NCBI RefSeq assembly: GCF_033958435.1
Contig: NC_134137.1
Span: 64,744,001 to 64,808,000, forward strand
DNA: 64,000 nt
From: Carettochelys insculpta
Lineage: Eukaryota > Chordata > Testudines > Carettochelyidae
Reading direction: 5' to 3'
Under the pieces are notes generated by a model. That model was not told the origin of the DNA. It ran no database searches and worked only from the letters and a program-made list of their open reading frames with translations. The translations under genes were made by a program, and so were the position numbers. The first letter of the stretch is position 1. The number at the start of each line of letters is the position of its first letter. Shown one piece after another: positions 21,881 through 33,316 of the stretch.

Positions 21881-22180
21881 AAAGTCCACTTAAGATAAGC
21901 AACTCCAGATACCTGAATAACATAGCTGGAGTCTACGTACCTTAAGCAGAATTTCTTCTGCCTCGCTATAATAAGAGGTTGACAGAAGAAACTCTCCTGT
22001 TGACTTCCCTCACTCCTCACAAGCCCGTGGAGTACCAGAGTTGACGGGAGAGCGACAAGCAGACGATTTAACACATCCCTACTAGACCTGCCACATTGAC
22101 ACATCTCTCTTCTCCCCCCCGCCCCCAGCCCTGGGAGATTGATCGGAGAGTTGATCTCTCCTTACATGGTGACGAGCCCT
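21880..22180 (+). mobile_element. MITE (copy J, family of 37194-37479)
   Basis: The inner order is 'gttgacttccctcactcct', 'gtggagtaccagagttgac', 'catccctactagac', then a 'gagttgatctctcc' block and a terminal 'gacgagccct'. Copies G and M have the same order. The left end is diffuse and its coordinate approximate. No protein is encoded. Confidence 0.6.
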
Positions 22181-22419
22181 CAGTGTGAGCTGCCCAGCTA
22201 ATAATCACATGCAATATTTCTGCCTGATGCGCAAAACATGTTCAGCCCAACTGTTCTATTTTAAAGTGGATAGGGAATATGTTGGCATTTAAGATAGTGT
22301 GAAGATTGTACCACCTGGAGACAAGTGAAGATAAGTGAAGACAGTGTGCTACTTGAATCATGAAGCAGCTAACTTATTCGGAGGCATTTCTAAGAGCCTG
22401 GCCAACATTAAGGGGTTCA

Positions 22420-22610
22420 TCCTCACAGCAGCCCTGTGAAATAGCAACATATTATTATCCCTATTTTACTGATGGTATATTTGAGCTATAGAGAAGTTAG
22501 GTGACTTGCCAAACTCTCAAAGGAAACTTTTGGCACTGACAGGAACAAAATCTAGATACCCTGATTCCCAGGCCTGGAGCTTACCCGGACTGTCCTGTCT
22601 CTGACACCAT
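22420..22610 (+). mobile_element. MIR-like ancient SINE, 3' part
   Basis: 'cctgtgaaatag', then 'attattatccctattttact', then 'gagaagttaggtgacttgcc' matches the 3' half of the MIR/CORE-SINE family. Substitutions are many, as expected of an ancient copy. The tRNA head is not recognisable. Confidence 0.7.
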
Positions 22611-22995
22611 CTGTCAATTGAAACAAAGAGCAAAGCCTGGAAAAATGGAGCACAAATGTGACAGGAAACAAATCAGCTCATGGCTTCAACACAGAGCATC
22701 ACCCCATCGGAAAAGAAATACAAGCTTATCATGTTAGAGGCAGCCCTGTGGAGTAAGCGTGAAAACCTAGTAAACAAACACAAAGTGGGTTTTGTATCCT
22801 GGCTGGGGCAAGCAGAAGGTTTCGGTCACTTGGAGGCTTTGCTGAAATGGCAGTTTGTGACAGTAACTGCAGGATGATGTTGTAGATGGTGTCAGAATAT
22901 TTAGAATTGCAGGACCATATCCTACAAACAAATTTGTACTGAGATTTAAGCACAGGAATAGGGCCATCAGTTTAAAGGGATTATTTATATACTTA
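22611..22995. other. No gene recognised
   Basis: No motif or repeat is supported here. Confidence 0.4.
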
Positions 22996-23319
22996 GGCTG
23001 GGCCTACAGGGAGCTCTGCTCAATGCTGCTGCTGGCAGAGTTATGCAAAGTGAGCTTCTCAGGAGTGCTAATGGCTGTTTATTTGCATACTCCCGAAGCT
23101 CATTACTAGGCATAAGAGACTGGTGACAGAGGGGGATTCAGCTGGCAGCAGCACGTCCACACGGCCTTTGCAGTGCCGGCACCCCCTTCTGCCAGCACCA
23201 AACTCTAGGGTGGCTATGGTAATGAACTTTGGGACTATGCAAATAAGCAGCCATTTGCAATCTCGAGAGGCTCACTTTGCAGAGCTGTGCCAGCAGAAGA
23301 GCTCCATGTAGACCCAGCC
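22996..23319. mobile_element. Snap-back MITE (copy E)
   Basis: The left 'ggctgggcctacagggagctc' (abridged) mirrors the right end, whose complement reads 'ggctgggtctacatggag'. Inner halves share 'gctgctggcag', 'gcaaagtgagc' and 'atttgcat' facing each other. 'tta' before and 'tca' after could be a decayed 3-bp duplication. It belongs with copy D. Confidence 0.8.
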
Positions 23320-23948
23320 TCAGAATTTAGCATGTAGATTTTTGGAGGCTTTGATCCTTAGTCATCTGTCTTCATGTTAGAGGCATCCAGATTTCATTTA
23401 GTTGAAGGCTGTAGTAGGAACTTACCAGGAGCCTAAGGGCTGCACTTAATTTATATAAAGCAGAGTAGAATTCAGGCTTCCTCTCCTTTTAATAGGAAGG
23501 TACATGCTGCAAAAACTATTGGGCCCAGTGCTTCAGTGCTAATCTGTTCCAATCAAGATGCAGGGTTACATACTGGGATCTGTGGCCTCTACTGGCTGCA
23601 TCCTTCTGATAATGCTAAGGATGCTTGTAAACTGCATTTTAAAGTTATGTAAGCCAGTTTTGGCTTGTGGGATACATGTAAGTTTCTCCTTCCCAGAAGT
23701 AGTAAAAGGTTACACAAAGTTGGCTCGGATTATAAGTAGCTATCATCTAACAACTAGTAAACCTGGCGATGGCACTTCCACATCAGAGGCCACAGCTTAC
23801 AACAGTGGTTCCTTTGATTTGTCCAAAACAAAATCCAGCCATGATTGCCGTGCTTCTTTAGGCTAAAAATAGGTAACATGAATAGGAGCACAAATTCCAA
23901 GAAACATTACATGCAATGCTATCTCATAAGAGTCTGCAAGGTACCTCA
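23320..23948. other. No gene recognised
   Basis: The 102-codon frame at 23558-23866 starts with a hydrophobic stretch but has no family I recognise, and no supporting exon signals are visible. Confidence 0.4.
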
Positions 23949-24237
23949 GGGCATGCCTTCGCTTCCAGGAAGATCGACTTCATGTGTCTGGTAGAGTTTG
24001 GTAGAGATGCGTGAAATGGATCTGTCCGGGGTTGGCAGTCAAGGCCTGTACTCCTCACTATCATGAGGAGTAAGGGAAGTCGATGGTAGAAATGCTGTTG
24101 TCGACATCCCTCAGTGAAGACAGTCAGGTAAATTGATTTTACAGATATACTGATTCTAGCTAAGTAGTTGCTATAGCTTGAATTGCATTTCTGAAATTGG
24201 CTTATTTCCCTAGTGGAGACCTGACCTCAGATAAGAC
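23949..24237 (-). mobile_element. MITE (copy K, reverse of the G family)
   Basis: Read in reverse, the blocks of copies G, J and M appear in order. On the plus strand, 'ggaagatcgacttcatgtgt' is followed by 'atgaggagtaagggaagtcg' and finally 'tagtggagacctgacc'. Ends are approximate. Confidence 0.6.
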
Positions 24238-24489
24238 AACATGTTTCTTCTACCAAAGGGCATATATTCTAACTGCCGATAATGTCAAAAAGTGGAGTTG
24301 GGCTTGCCACAAAACGCCAAGGTGAGGGCAGAGGAGAGAGGTGTGGACTGCGACACTGAGGTCAGGTGGTGACTCAGTGAAGAGGCAGAAGATACTCTGC
24401 AATGTGGAACTGTCATTTAATTAAAACGGGAGTCAGTACGAAAATAAATACACATTGACTGATTCCTTTCTTCTAGCAGTCCTGGAAGA

Positions 24490-24870
24490 TGAAGATTTTC
24501 AGAGATGTGAAGAATGGCTTTTCTGACTCGTTCAGGAAGGGCTTTCTGCCTGTAGGGAGGGTAGTTGAAGCAGGTAAATGCGGCACTGAGAATGTCACCA
24601 CTGGATCAGGAGAGGGAGACAGTACTTGGCTAGGGTGGGTAAGCAGGCAGGGGCAGAGTTGTACAGGGCCTTGAGTCCATGTACAAGAAGTTTAAACCTG
24701 CAGTGAAGATGGGGAGTCAAGAGAATAATTATATGAAGGAAGTAGAAGTGACGTGGACAAGTCAGTCAGGCCAGGAATATCATTTTAGCCACTGTGTTTA
24801 ATACGCACTGTAAAGCGGGGCACTATGCATGTAAGGGAGACCAGAGATGAGAAGAATTACTCCTACTTAT
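24490..24870 (+). repeat. Old unclassified interspersed repeat, copy 2
   Basis: Shares ordered landmarks with 1-330, including 'gggccttg', 'caagaag' and 'gtgacgtgg'. The 61-codon frame at 24489-24674 is likely a by-product. The class is unknown to me. Confidence 0.4.
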
Positions 24871-26460
24871 GCTTCTGGGGATGACAGTCACTCACTGATA
24901 CCTACAGCCAATGTGTATTATTAAATGGCAAAGGCAGAACGCTCTACATCCAGCTGTCTGCAGTAAACCAAATTTTAAGTAGAGCTGAATGACTAATTTG
25001 CTCAATGACTTTAGCCTCCTTCTCCGTGTGGAATGTCTGCCACCAGATCAAGGTTTCCTTGCCTGTATTAAATTAATGTTATAGTTATTTTTATCTCTAT
25101 GACTTGATCACAAACTATTCTCTGGCAATTAAGAGAGAGGTTGTGAGCAGTCATGTTAAGGGAATTTTAGAAAATATCTTTTCCTCTCTGGCCCCACAGT
25201 TGTCCAAGGTGTCATTCCTAAAAATAATTATGCTCTTCATGTTATTTCTTGGCTGGACTCCGGAGTTGAAATTTAATTTTCTGTCACCTCATTACCACCA
25301 AGCAATTGTGTTTGGTCTTGGTCCTGCTTGAAAATGGTGTGGTCAGGTCCAGGTTTGATTCTACTTTCCTCTGAGCCAGGACTCCAGTGAGGCCTTTGAG
25401 GACCTGCTGTCATGGTCCCATCCCCTTTTAAATATGCCCCTTCCAGCGTGCACCTGTGAGCTTAATACTCTTTATGTATAAAATATTGAGAGTGAACTCT
25501 TTTTAAATAGTTTTCCTTATCCTTTTCAATGTTTGTAGGCTGTGAACACAAATAAGGCAACCAGATGGCTGAATCGAATTCATTTCAAAGTGGAAGGACT
25601 CTTTAAAAGCAGTTTTTCATAGTCTTCTTCATCCAGCTCAAGATTTAAGGGGTCTTGAGGAAAATAGATAGAAGCACTTGTAGTAGCTCTAAATCATTTC
25701 ACCCAATTCCCTGCTTTCGGCCTTACTTGAATCTTCCTTCCAATTGTAATTTTTGCCTGGAATCTGAAAAGAGTGTAAATCAGTCACAAAGTAAAAAAGC
25801 TTTAAAATAAATGAAACTTTTACTGGATTTTTTTAGTGTAACAGAAAATATTTCAAAATGAGACTCAAAGCTAAGGTCATGTGAGGTTGTACAAACACAG
25901 CCACAGGCTTGTAAATAACTGAAAGTCCTGATTAGAAAGCCTGAATTTTTCTTTCAGGCTGTCAGTACAAGATGAAGGCACTATCAGAAAACAGATCTGA
26001 AACTTGCTTAATCTTTCCACTGGCCTCGCAGGGCAATTGTGGATAATTTAACATTTCATTTAAACTGAAAATGTTGGCATGACTTGCAAAGTATCTCAAT
26101 ATTTTTTCCACCCTTTAATGTATTTTTAATGGTGAGCCAATGATTAGAAAGAATCTTCCTAGATTCACAGATAAATCCAGTGGCAAGAGTATGTTAAGAA
26201 TAGTGACGTCAAGGCACTGTGCCTGATTATTGCTTAAGCTAAAGTGACTTTGATTTGCCAATCTGCCCCCTTTATCAAGAGAACTCAGACTGAAAAAGCA
26301 GATATTAATAGGGATGGAAAGACCTTTTCTTGACTCACTATCAGGGAAAAATAAATGATGCTGAAACAAGCCTCTCAAACAACTCAGCCACTTATAAAAC
26401 CATCTTTATTGTTCTTGACTTCTGCAACTTACATAAAAGTTGCAGATGAAATAACATAAT
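24871..26460. other. AT-rich single-copy-looking stretch, no gene
   Basis: No known repeat or domain is seen. 25090-25240 and 25540-26110 are AT-rich with few repeats and could include conserved non-coding DNA, but nothing in the sequence alone proves this. Confidence 0.4.
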
Positions 26461-26884
26461 GACCGTGTCTACACTAGCCCCAAACTTCAAAATGGCTAGG
26501 CAAATGGCCATTTCGATGTTTATTAATGAAGCGCTGAAATGCATATTCAGCGCTTCATTAGCATGTGGGTGGCCGCGGCACTTCAAAATTGATGCACCTT
26601 GCCGCCACGCGGCTCATCCCGATGGGGCTCCTTTTCAAAAGGACCCCACCTACTTCGAAGTCCCCTTATTCCCATGAGCTGATGGGAATAAGGGGACTTC
26701 GAAGTAGGTGGGGTCCTTTCGAAAAGGAGCCCCGTCGTGACGAGCTGTGTGGCGGCGAGACACGTCAATTTTTAAGTGCTGCGGCCACCCGCATGCTAAT
26801 GAAGCACTGAATATGCATTTCAGCGCTTCATTAGTAAACTTCGAAATGGCCATTTCGAAGTTTGGGGCTCGTGTAGACGTAGCC
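26461..26884. mobile_element. Snap-back MITE (copy B, sister of copy A)
   Basis: Nearly the same sequence as 10049-10484, with ends 'gaccgtgtctacactagcc' and the complement of 'ggctacgtctacacgag'. The hairpin centre lies at about 26678, while the ends sum to 12 less than the centre predicts, because the right arm lacks 12 bases of the 'ggccatttgcgtggcc' segment present in copy A. A 3-bp duplication 'aat' is plausible. Overlapping frames on both strands are mirror images. Confidence 0.85.
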
Positions 26885-27294
26885 AATGTGTGCAGTCCTG
26901 TTCATTCAGAAGGATGCCAGTGTACTAAAACACATCCCGCTCTCTGCTACAGCTCACCTAACTGATGTACAGGTTGTAGCTTTGTGGTCCTGCACCCTTG
27001 GGACCTGACAAGGGATTTGTCAGACTAAGGGAGGTCAGACCTCTGGGTTTACCTGGGAGGCCACCAGCCTGCTGGCTGGGCTCTCTTCCAGGCCTCTTCT
27101 TGCTCTCTGGCCCCAGGTTGCCTGGAGGGCTCCACCCCTGCCGGGGCTGCTGGCAAAGCTCCCCAGCCCCAGCTCGACTCACTGGTGGGGCTCCCTGCAC
27201 CAGTAGGGCTTACCATGCCCCAGCTCCCCACCACAGAGCTGCAAGCAGGGCTGTCGCTTGAGGCTGGTCCACCAATGTTGTAAAGCCCAAATCT
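26885..27294. repeat. GC-rich block, unclassified
   Basis: Rich in 'cccagc', 'cctggg' and 'ggctgg' words. Open frames of 61-87 codons occur on both strands with Pro/Gly/Ser-rich translations, typical of GC-rich repeats and not of exons. Confidence 0.35.
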
Positions 27295-27575
27295 ACGACA
27301 GGGTTGAAATTAGAATTAGATAAATTTGTGGAGGACAGGTCCATCAGTGACTATTAGTCAAGATGGGCAGAGATACAACCCCATGCTCCAGCTGTCCCCA
27401 GGCTTAGACTGCCAAGCAGGGAGGGGATGCCAGACGATGGATCACTCAACAATTGACTGTTCTCTTCATTCTACCTGAAGCAGCTGGCATTGCCCATTGA
27501 CAGGAGACAGGTCATTGGGCAAGATGGCGCATTGATCTTGTACAGTGTGGTTGTTCCTATGCGCTTATGTCAAGG
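27295..27575 (+). mobile_element. CR1 LINE 3'-end fragment
   Basis: 'ggaggacaggtccatcagtg' and 'actattagtcaagatgggc' are followed by the terminal 'gacaggagacaggtcattgg' region and 'ttgttcctatgcgctta'. This is the same 3' UTR seen at 330-712 and in reverse at 50694 and 31322. Only about 280 bp remain, so the copy is strongly 5'-truncated. Confidence 0.78.
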
Positions 27576-27930
27576 AGTGATCTCTGTCCGGGGGCAGCAC
27601 AGTTCAAGGAGATCTTAGTTTGCCCGGCCAAACTTGTCTTTTGAGTGCCAACATCTTACCTGGTGGTTGCAATTGTGTATGAAATGTGTGTGACTACAGG
27701 TTTCTCATTGTGGCTTTAAAAAAATAAATAACTAAAATAAGACAATTTTGAAAGAAAGATAGAAGTCTCAAGTGCCCAAAGAAATGCATCTCTCCATTAG
27801 TGAGAGAGGATCTGCTCATGCAGCAAATACCATCCAAATCACTGCTGTGCTTTACTGTAAAACAAAAACCATACAGGGAGCAGAAATTCAAGTAGAAATT
27901 GAGCCAGTCTACTGTCTTGTGAGCATCTGA
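27576..27930. other. No gene recognised
   Basis: AT-rich, with no supported feature. Confidence 0.4.
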
Positions 27931-28172
27931 GAAGCACAGGGCTGGAAGGAACCTATGGAGATAATCTAGTCCTTCCCTGGGCAGGATTAAGTAAATAGGT
28001 TATCCCTGACAGATGCTTGTTTAATTTATTCTTAACCCCTCCAGAGGCAGGGATTCCACAGCCTCCTTAGGTAACCTATTGCAGTTTTTAACTGCTCTTA
28101 TACTTAGGAAGTTCTCCTTAAAATCTAATCTAAAACTCCCTTGATGCATATTAAGTAGATTACTTCCTGTTA
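27931..28172 (-). mobile_element. CR1-type LINE 3' fragment
   Basis: On the plus strand the order 'ggctggaaggaacctatgg', 'taatctagtccttccctgg', 'gattccacagcctccttagg', 'aagttctccttaaaatctaa' is the reversed 3' region of the CR1 subfamily with the 'tagaaccacag' tail. A second piece with more upstream CR1 sequence lies at 29336-29525 in the same orientation, so 28173-29335 may be an insertion into one copy. Confidence 0.7.
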
Positions 28173-29335
28173 TGCTGTGATGTTCTGTTGGGGTATTCAG
28201 AGCTGTAAATCACTTTGTTACCCTTTGTCTCAGTGAGTATGGATTTTGAAGCTTAATTGTAGGTATCCCGATTTTCATATTTGTGGCTCTAATGATTTCT
28301 TGCTGAGCAATTTGGCTGGCCAGGATAAGGAGTAGTAACCTTCCTCATGTGAAAAGCACTCTTGCCTCATTCATACACAGTGTCATGCATCTTGCATTGC
28401 ACCTTTACTTTTTCCCAAAGTGAAGTACTTTCCTTCCCTGGCTGGGAAATCTAGATGCCCCCACTTCTCTGCAGCATCCAGCCCCTATCATTGGTAGTCA
28501 CAGAAATGACCAAGTCTACTCTCTCCAGAGACATAGTACACACTAGTCAACTGGCTCAGGAGAGGACCCATGCTGCACTTTGATAGAACAGCACTGAAAT
28601 GAATTATAATAAAACAGAAGCAGAAAATGGCAACAAAATCACGATCATCCTTTCCAGTGATTAATGCTTAGTGGTTTACATTCCCTAAGATCCATTTCTC
28701 ATCTACAGCTACCTTCCAGCATCACCCACATACATGGACAGGGATCCACAGTTCATACAAAGAGCCCTTTCTCTTTGTTCCCTAGGTGGTGGGTATCTAA
28801 AGGGTTCTCTCTCTTTCTATTTATAGCCCAGTCACCCTTAGAAACGTGTACTTCTGAAGTGTATCCACGGATAAAGCTTCTCCCCCCGCTGGTGGTGCTT
28901 CAGGAGCTGACACCAAGTTATTGCCTCACGCTTCTGGCAACCTGCTCATCCATTGACTTAAAAGGCAAATGAAGCATCCTCTGTGCTGGTTTCACTGTAC
29001 TACATTCACAACAGATTCCAAGGCTGACCAGTAAATCCACATTCCTTTGTCCAGCACACACTTGTTTAAAAACTCTGCTACAACGATGTACTTTAGGAAC
29101 ACATTTTCAGTACACCAGGTTTAATTCCTCACACACCATTTGTACATACATCACACAAATGTATCAGTGACTGCTGTGTCACCAGCTTTCATTTGATTTG
29201 TCACATGACCCTCTTTTCAGATAAATACTGTGACATGTTAGGTGATCTGATTTAGTCAAGCCTGACCGGTTACATGGCAATGAATCCTTTGTATGTGGGC
29301 ATTAAGGGGCTCTGAGGGGCACCCCTACCCTCCAT
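28173..29335. other. No gene; possible insertion between two CR1 pieces
   Basis: Flanked by consecutive minus-strand CR1 pieces. I recognise no element ends or coding motif within it. Confidence 0.35.
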
Positions 29336-29525
29336 GGAGAGAGAATAAATGACCAATATCCTCTTTATAGCAGTCTTCTAGATATCTGAAGACTGTTATC
29401 ATGTTGTCTCCTCAGCCTCATCTTTTCCACAGTAAAAATACCCAAGACTCTAGCTAAGGTTGCACCAGTGCCAGGTAGAATGGAACAGGTGCCTCCCATG
29501 TTATACATACGACATTCTTGTTAGA
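29336..29525 (-). mobile_element. CR1-type LINE fragment (C-terminal coding/3' region)
   Basis: On the plus strand, 'tctgaagactgttatcatg', 'ttgtctcctcagcctcatct', 'accagtgccaggtagaatgg' and 'cttgttagaacaccc' reproduce in order the reversed CR1 ORF2 C-terminal segment. The reading frame is destroyed. Confidence 0.75.
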
Positions 29526-30200
29526 ACACCCAGCAAATGGGAGGCAAAACTGTTAAGAGAAAAGCATGAGTGACCCTTGTGGGATAAATCCTTCCCCAGG
29601 CCGGGGCCTGAACCACAGGGCTGTCAGTTGGAGCATTCCATAGGGGTGAGGCAGAAGAAAGCGTTCCCAGTTGCTGAGCTATAGAAGAGACACGACCAGT
29701 CCATTGAGAGCAATGGCTGGCAGATTCATTTAGCAGTGACTCTCCTGTCCTTGGCCTGCTCCTCTTCCAGTAACCTCTCAAATGACCTCTCATGATAACA
29801 GCCGCTAGTCCCTAAGTATTTTGCTGGCAGTCAAGAGTGTGTACATAGGGTCGTCATGGCAGAGATATGAGCACGTTGGGACTATCCCACTGTATTGGGA
29901 GGCCTCAGCACTGCTAGGTCAGGTTTCCTCCAAACTCTGAGGAAAAAGTCAGACGTTATGGATCTCACCCTGTGAAAAGACTGTTATACATTGTACAATG
30001 CAAGGGAGCACTGTGAAGCCCTTGAAGGATGCTCCAGATATTTATCCCAGTATTTAGAAATAACTTTGAGATGCAGAGGGTCCTCTTTGTCATGCATGGA
30101 TGACAGGGGTCTGGAGAACCTTTGCGATGTGACCCTGGTGGACCAGTGCCAAGGTCTCCAGGAAACCACGTGGAAACCGGTCTGGCTCACTCGTGTGTTT
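29526..30200. other. No gene recognised
   Basis: The 170-codon minus frame at 29984-30496 spans the start of a GC-rich repeat and shows no domain. I treat it as chance. Confidence 0.4.
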
Positions 30201-30780
30201 GTACAGTAAATCCTCAGAATATGCAGCTTCAGGTTGTGAGTAACTTGCTTAAACATGAGTTGAGTACAACTTGAAGCTGCTCTGTGGCTGTCAGTCTGCC
30301 TACCTGCCTGCAGCTGCGAGCAGCTAGACAAGCTAAGAACCCCTTCTCCCTGCCTTCCTCCACTTGTGCGGCTGTCAGCCTGACAGCAGACCCACTGGGG
30401 GAAGGCAGGGAGAAGGCTTTTTAGCCTGCCTAGCTGGCTGCAAGTGCGGGAAGCTAGGCAAGCTAAGAACTCCTCCCTGCTTTCCCCCAGCTGCATGGCT
30501 GACAGCCGTGTGGCTGGGGGAAGGCAGGGAGAGGCAGCTGGTCAGTTTCCTGGCTCCAAGGAGTGGAGGGGAGCCAGGAAGCTGACCAAGGCTGCTGCCC
30601 TGTTCGGTTTCCCAGCTCTGCAACAGGAGGGGAGCTGGGAGCCAGGCTATTCAGTTTCCCAGGTCTCCCAAGTGGCAGGGAGCTGGGAACCAAGGGGCAG
30701 CCTGGTTCCTGGCTGCACTGCACTGGCGGGACCTGGGAGACTGACCAGCTATGAGTGAAAGCAAAAAATAAACTGGGCAG
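30200..30780 (+). repeat. GC-rich interspersed repeat with internal duplications
   Basis: Begins 'acagtaaatcctcagaatat' and continues into repeated 'cagctggtcagtttcctggc', 'ggagctggga' and 'aggcagggag' words. The reverse complement of 48940-49365 starts with the equivalent 'acagtaatgcctcgagatat' and carries the same inner words, so these are two copies of one family in opposite orientation. Long open frames here (e.g. 30463-31080 minus) are products of GC-rich repetition. Confidence 0.6.
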
Positions 30781-31050
30781 GAGTTGGTGTAGGCTAGGGG
30801 TAGGGGTCTGGCAGGAGGCAGATGCAGGAGGAGGCTGGGGGTGTGGGGTCTGAATAGAATGAACGGTGCAAGTGGGTTTAGCGTGCAGGGTCTGGAAGGG
30901 AAGGGTCAGGACGGGGTAAGAGGTTGGGGGCAGGGTGGGGTGGAGAGTTGGGGGGAGGGACAGTGCAGGATGGGGGTGAGGGTGGGGGTTGGGCAGGAGC
31001 GGGTGCAGGAGGTGTCTGGCATCATACTGGAAGCACATCGCTCTGCACTT
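30781..31050. repeat. G-rich tract (plus strand), quadruplex-prone
   Basis: Dozens of runs of three or more G occur on the plus strand between 30835 and 31012, separated by a few bases, in loosely repeated 'gcaggg' and 'ggggt' units. Confidence 0.7.
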
Positions 31051-31320
31051 TCCCTCCCACTCCCAGACGTAGCTCTCCATGGCTTTGATTGGTCAGAATT
31101 CTGGCCAGTCAGAGCAATGGAAAAAGCCTCTGGGCAGTGCAGTGGAGGCTGCTGCTGCTCCCTTCCCCAGGCTGAGGGAACAGCAGCAGGTGGCGGCAGC
31201 ACCACGCCACGCCACTTTCTGCCACCCCAACCCCAGCAGAGCCCATGGTCTGGATCTGGTCCCCGCATGCCCATGAGGCTTGGGATCCACACCGCCACCC
31301 CCTGACAGCGTTTGCACACT
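31051..31320. repeat. GC-rich repetitive block
   Basis: Rich in 'gcagcag', 'ccag' and 'gctgctgct'. Frames up to 143 codons overlap on both strands with low-complexity translations. The block stops where a CR1 3' end begins at about 31322. Confidence 0.4.
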
Positions 31321-31321
31321 A

Positions 31322-33289
31322 GTGTAAGAACGTCCACACTAAATCAGAATAAAGATCCATCTAGCCCAGTATCCCGTTTTCTGACGGTGGTCAGTGCCAG
31401 ATACCCTAGAGGGAATGGGCAGAACAGGTGATCATCAAGTGATCCATTCCTTTTCTCTCTGTCCCGGCTTCTGGCAAATAGAAGCTGGGGATGCCGTCTC
31501 GGTCCAACCTGGCCAATAGCCACAGATGGACCTATTCTCCATCAATTTACCTGCTCTTCCTGAGCCCTGTTACAGTCTTGGCTTTTACACTTTCCTCTGG
31601 CAAAGAGTTCCACATGTTGACTGTACATTGTGTGGAAAAAATACTTCCTTTTGTTTGTTTTATACCTGCTGCCTATTACTTTCACTTGGTAACTCCTAGT
31701 TCTTCTATAATGAAAAGGGGTAAATAGCACTTCCTTATTTACTTTCTCCACATCAGTCATGATTTTATAAACCTTGACTATATTCCCTCATCAGTCATAT
31801 GTTCTAAGATGAACAGTCCCAATCTTATTAATCTTTCTTCATACAGAAGCTTTTCCATACCCTAATAATTTTCTTGCCCTTTTCTGAACCTTTCCAATTC
31901 CAATCTATCTTTTTTGTGAAGAGGTGAGAACATCTGCAGCAGCATTCAAGACTTAGGCAGACCAGGCATTAATATAGAGGCAATATGACATTTTCTGTTT
32001 TCATATCTATCCTTTTCTTAATCACTCCTAACATTTTGTTTGCTTTTTTGACTGCCACTGCACACTGAGTAGATGTTTTCAGAGGACTATCCACAATGAC
32101 TCCAAGTCCTCTCTCTTGAGTAGTAACAGCTAATTTAGAGACCATTAATTTATAGGTGTAGTTGGGATGATTTTCGATATGCGTTAGTTTGCATTAAATT
32201 TCATCTGACATTTTGTGGCCCAGTCACCCAGTTCTGAGAGATTCTTTTGCAGCTCTTCACATTCTGCCTGGGGTTTAACTATCTTGAGAAGTTTTATGTC
32301 ATCTTCAGATTTTGTCACCTCACTATTAAACCCCCTTTTCCAGATCATTTGTGAATATGCTAAATAGGACTCGTCCAAATACAGACCCCTGGGTGGCACC
32401 ACTATTTACCTCTCTTCATTTTGAAAATTGACCAATTTTTCCTGTGTTTTATTTCCTGTCTTTTAACTAGTTACACATCCATGAGAGGAGCTTCCCCCTT
32501 ATCCCATGACAGGTTACTTTGCTTAAGAACCTTTGGTGAGGGACCTTGTCAAAGGCTTTCTGGAAAATCTAAATGCACTGTAGCCACTGAATCCTCCTTG
32601 TCCACATGTTTATTGACCCCTGAAAGAATTCTGTTAGATTGGTGAGCCGTGATTTAACTTTACAAGCCCCCAACAAATTAAGTGCATTTGTGTTTGGCAA
32701 TTCTGTTCTTTACTATAGTTTAAACTAATTTGCCTGTACTGAAGTCAGGTTTATTAGCCTGTCACATCTGGAGTCCCTTTTTAAAAATTAGTGTTGCACT
32801 GGCAGTCCTCCAGTCACTTGGTACAGAAGCTGATTTAAAGGATGGGTTACAAACAACAGTTAGTGGTTCTACACTTTCACATTTGAGTTTCTTCAGAGCT
32901 CTCGGGTTAATGCTGTCGAGTCCTGGTGACTTGTAGCTGTTCAGCTTATGAAACTGTTCCAAAATCCCCTCTAGTCAAACTTCAGTCTTGAACAGTTCCT
33001 CAGATTTGTCATCTAAAAAAAGATTGGTTTAGATTTGGGACTCTTCCTCACATCCTCATCCATGAAAACTGATGCAAATAATTTATTTAGTTTCTCCACA
33101 ATGGACTTATCATCCTTGAATGCTCATATCTTGATCGTCCAGTTGCCCTACTGGCTTCTTAAGCCGCCTTCCTGCTTCTACCATAATTCAACCTTTTTTG
33201 CTGCTGCTTTTGAGTCTTTGGTTAGCTATTCTTCATGTTCTTTTTGGGCCTTGATAATTATATTTTTACACTTTGTTTGCCAGAACTTT
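31322..33289 (-). mobile_element. CR1 LINE, about 2 kb, decayed
   Basis: The 3' end is at the left ('gtaagaacgtccacactaaa' region) and the element runs leftward through the whole C-terminal and reverse-transcriptase region. It is collinear with the better-preserved copy at 50694-52995. Short translated fragments survive, for example 'NSYKSPGLDSINPRALKKLKCE' (abridged) at 32762-32962 and 'LLKIVKPQAECEELQKNLSELGDW' at 32184-32402. Stops and indels are frequent, so it is older than the 50.7-kb copy. The upstream end runs into a short hairpin at 33256-33316. Confidence 0.85.
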
Positions 33290-33316
33290 TGGCAAATGAA
33301 GTGTAAAAATATAATT
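33256..33316. repeat. Inverted repeat at the 5' end of a CR1 copy
   Basis: 33256-33282 pairs with 33290-33316 over 27 bp with two mismatches, leaving a 7-base loop. Both arms are the same CR1 segment ('tatatttttacactt' on the plus strand), so a short piece of the element was inverted at its 5' end. Confidence 0.75.

Noticed and set aside
23558..23866. 102-codon frame with a hydrophobic start as a membrane protein exon
   Set aside because: Single chance frame of modest length with no recognised family and no exon signals.
10049..26884. CRISPR-like repeats
   Set aside because: The repeats are dispersed inverted elements without regular spacers, in vertebrate DNA.
30463..31080. 205-codon minus-strand frame, Pro/Ser/His-rich
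   Set aside because: Lies in GC-rich repetitive DNA, overlaps long frames on the other strand, and shows no domain or splice context.
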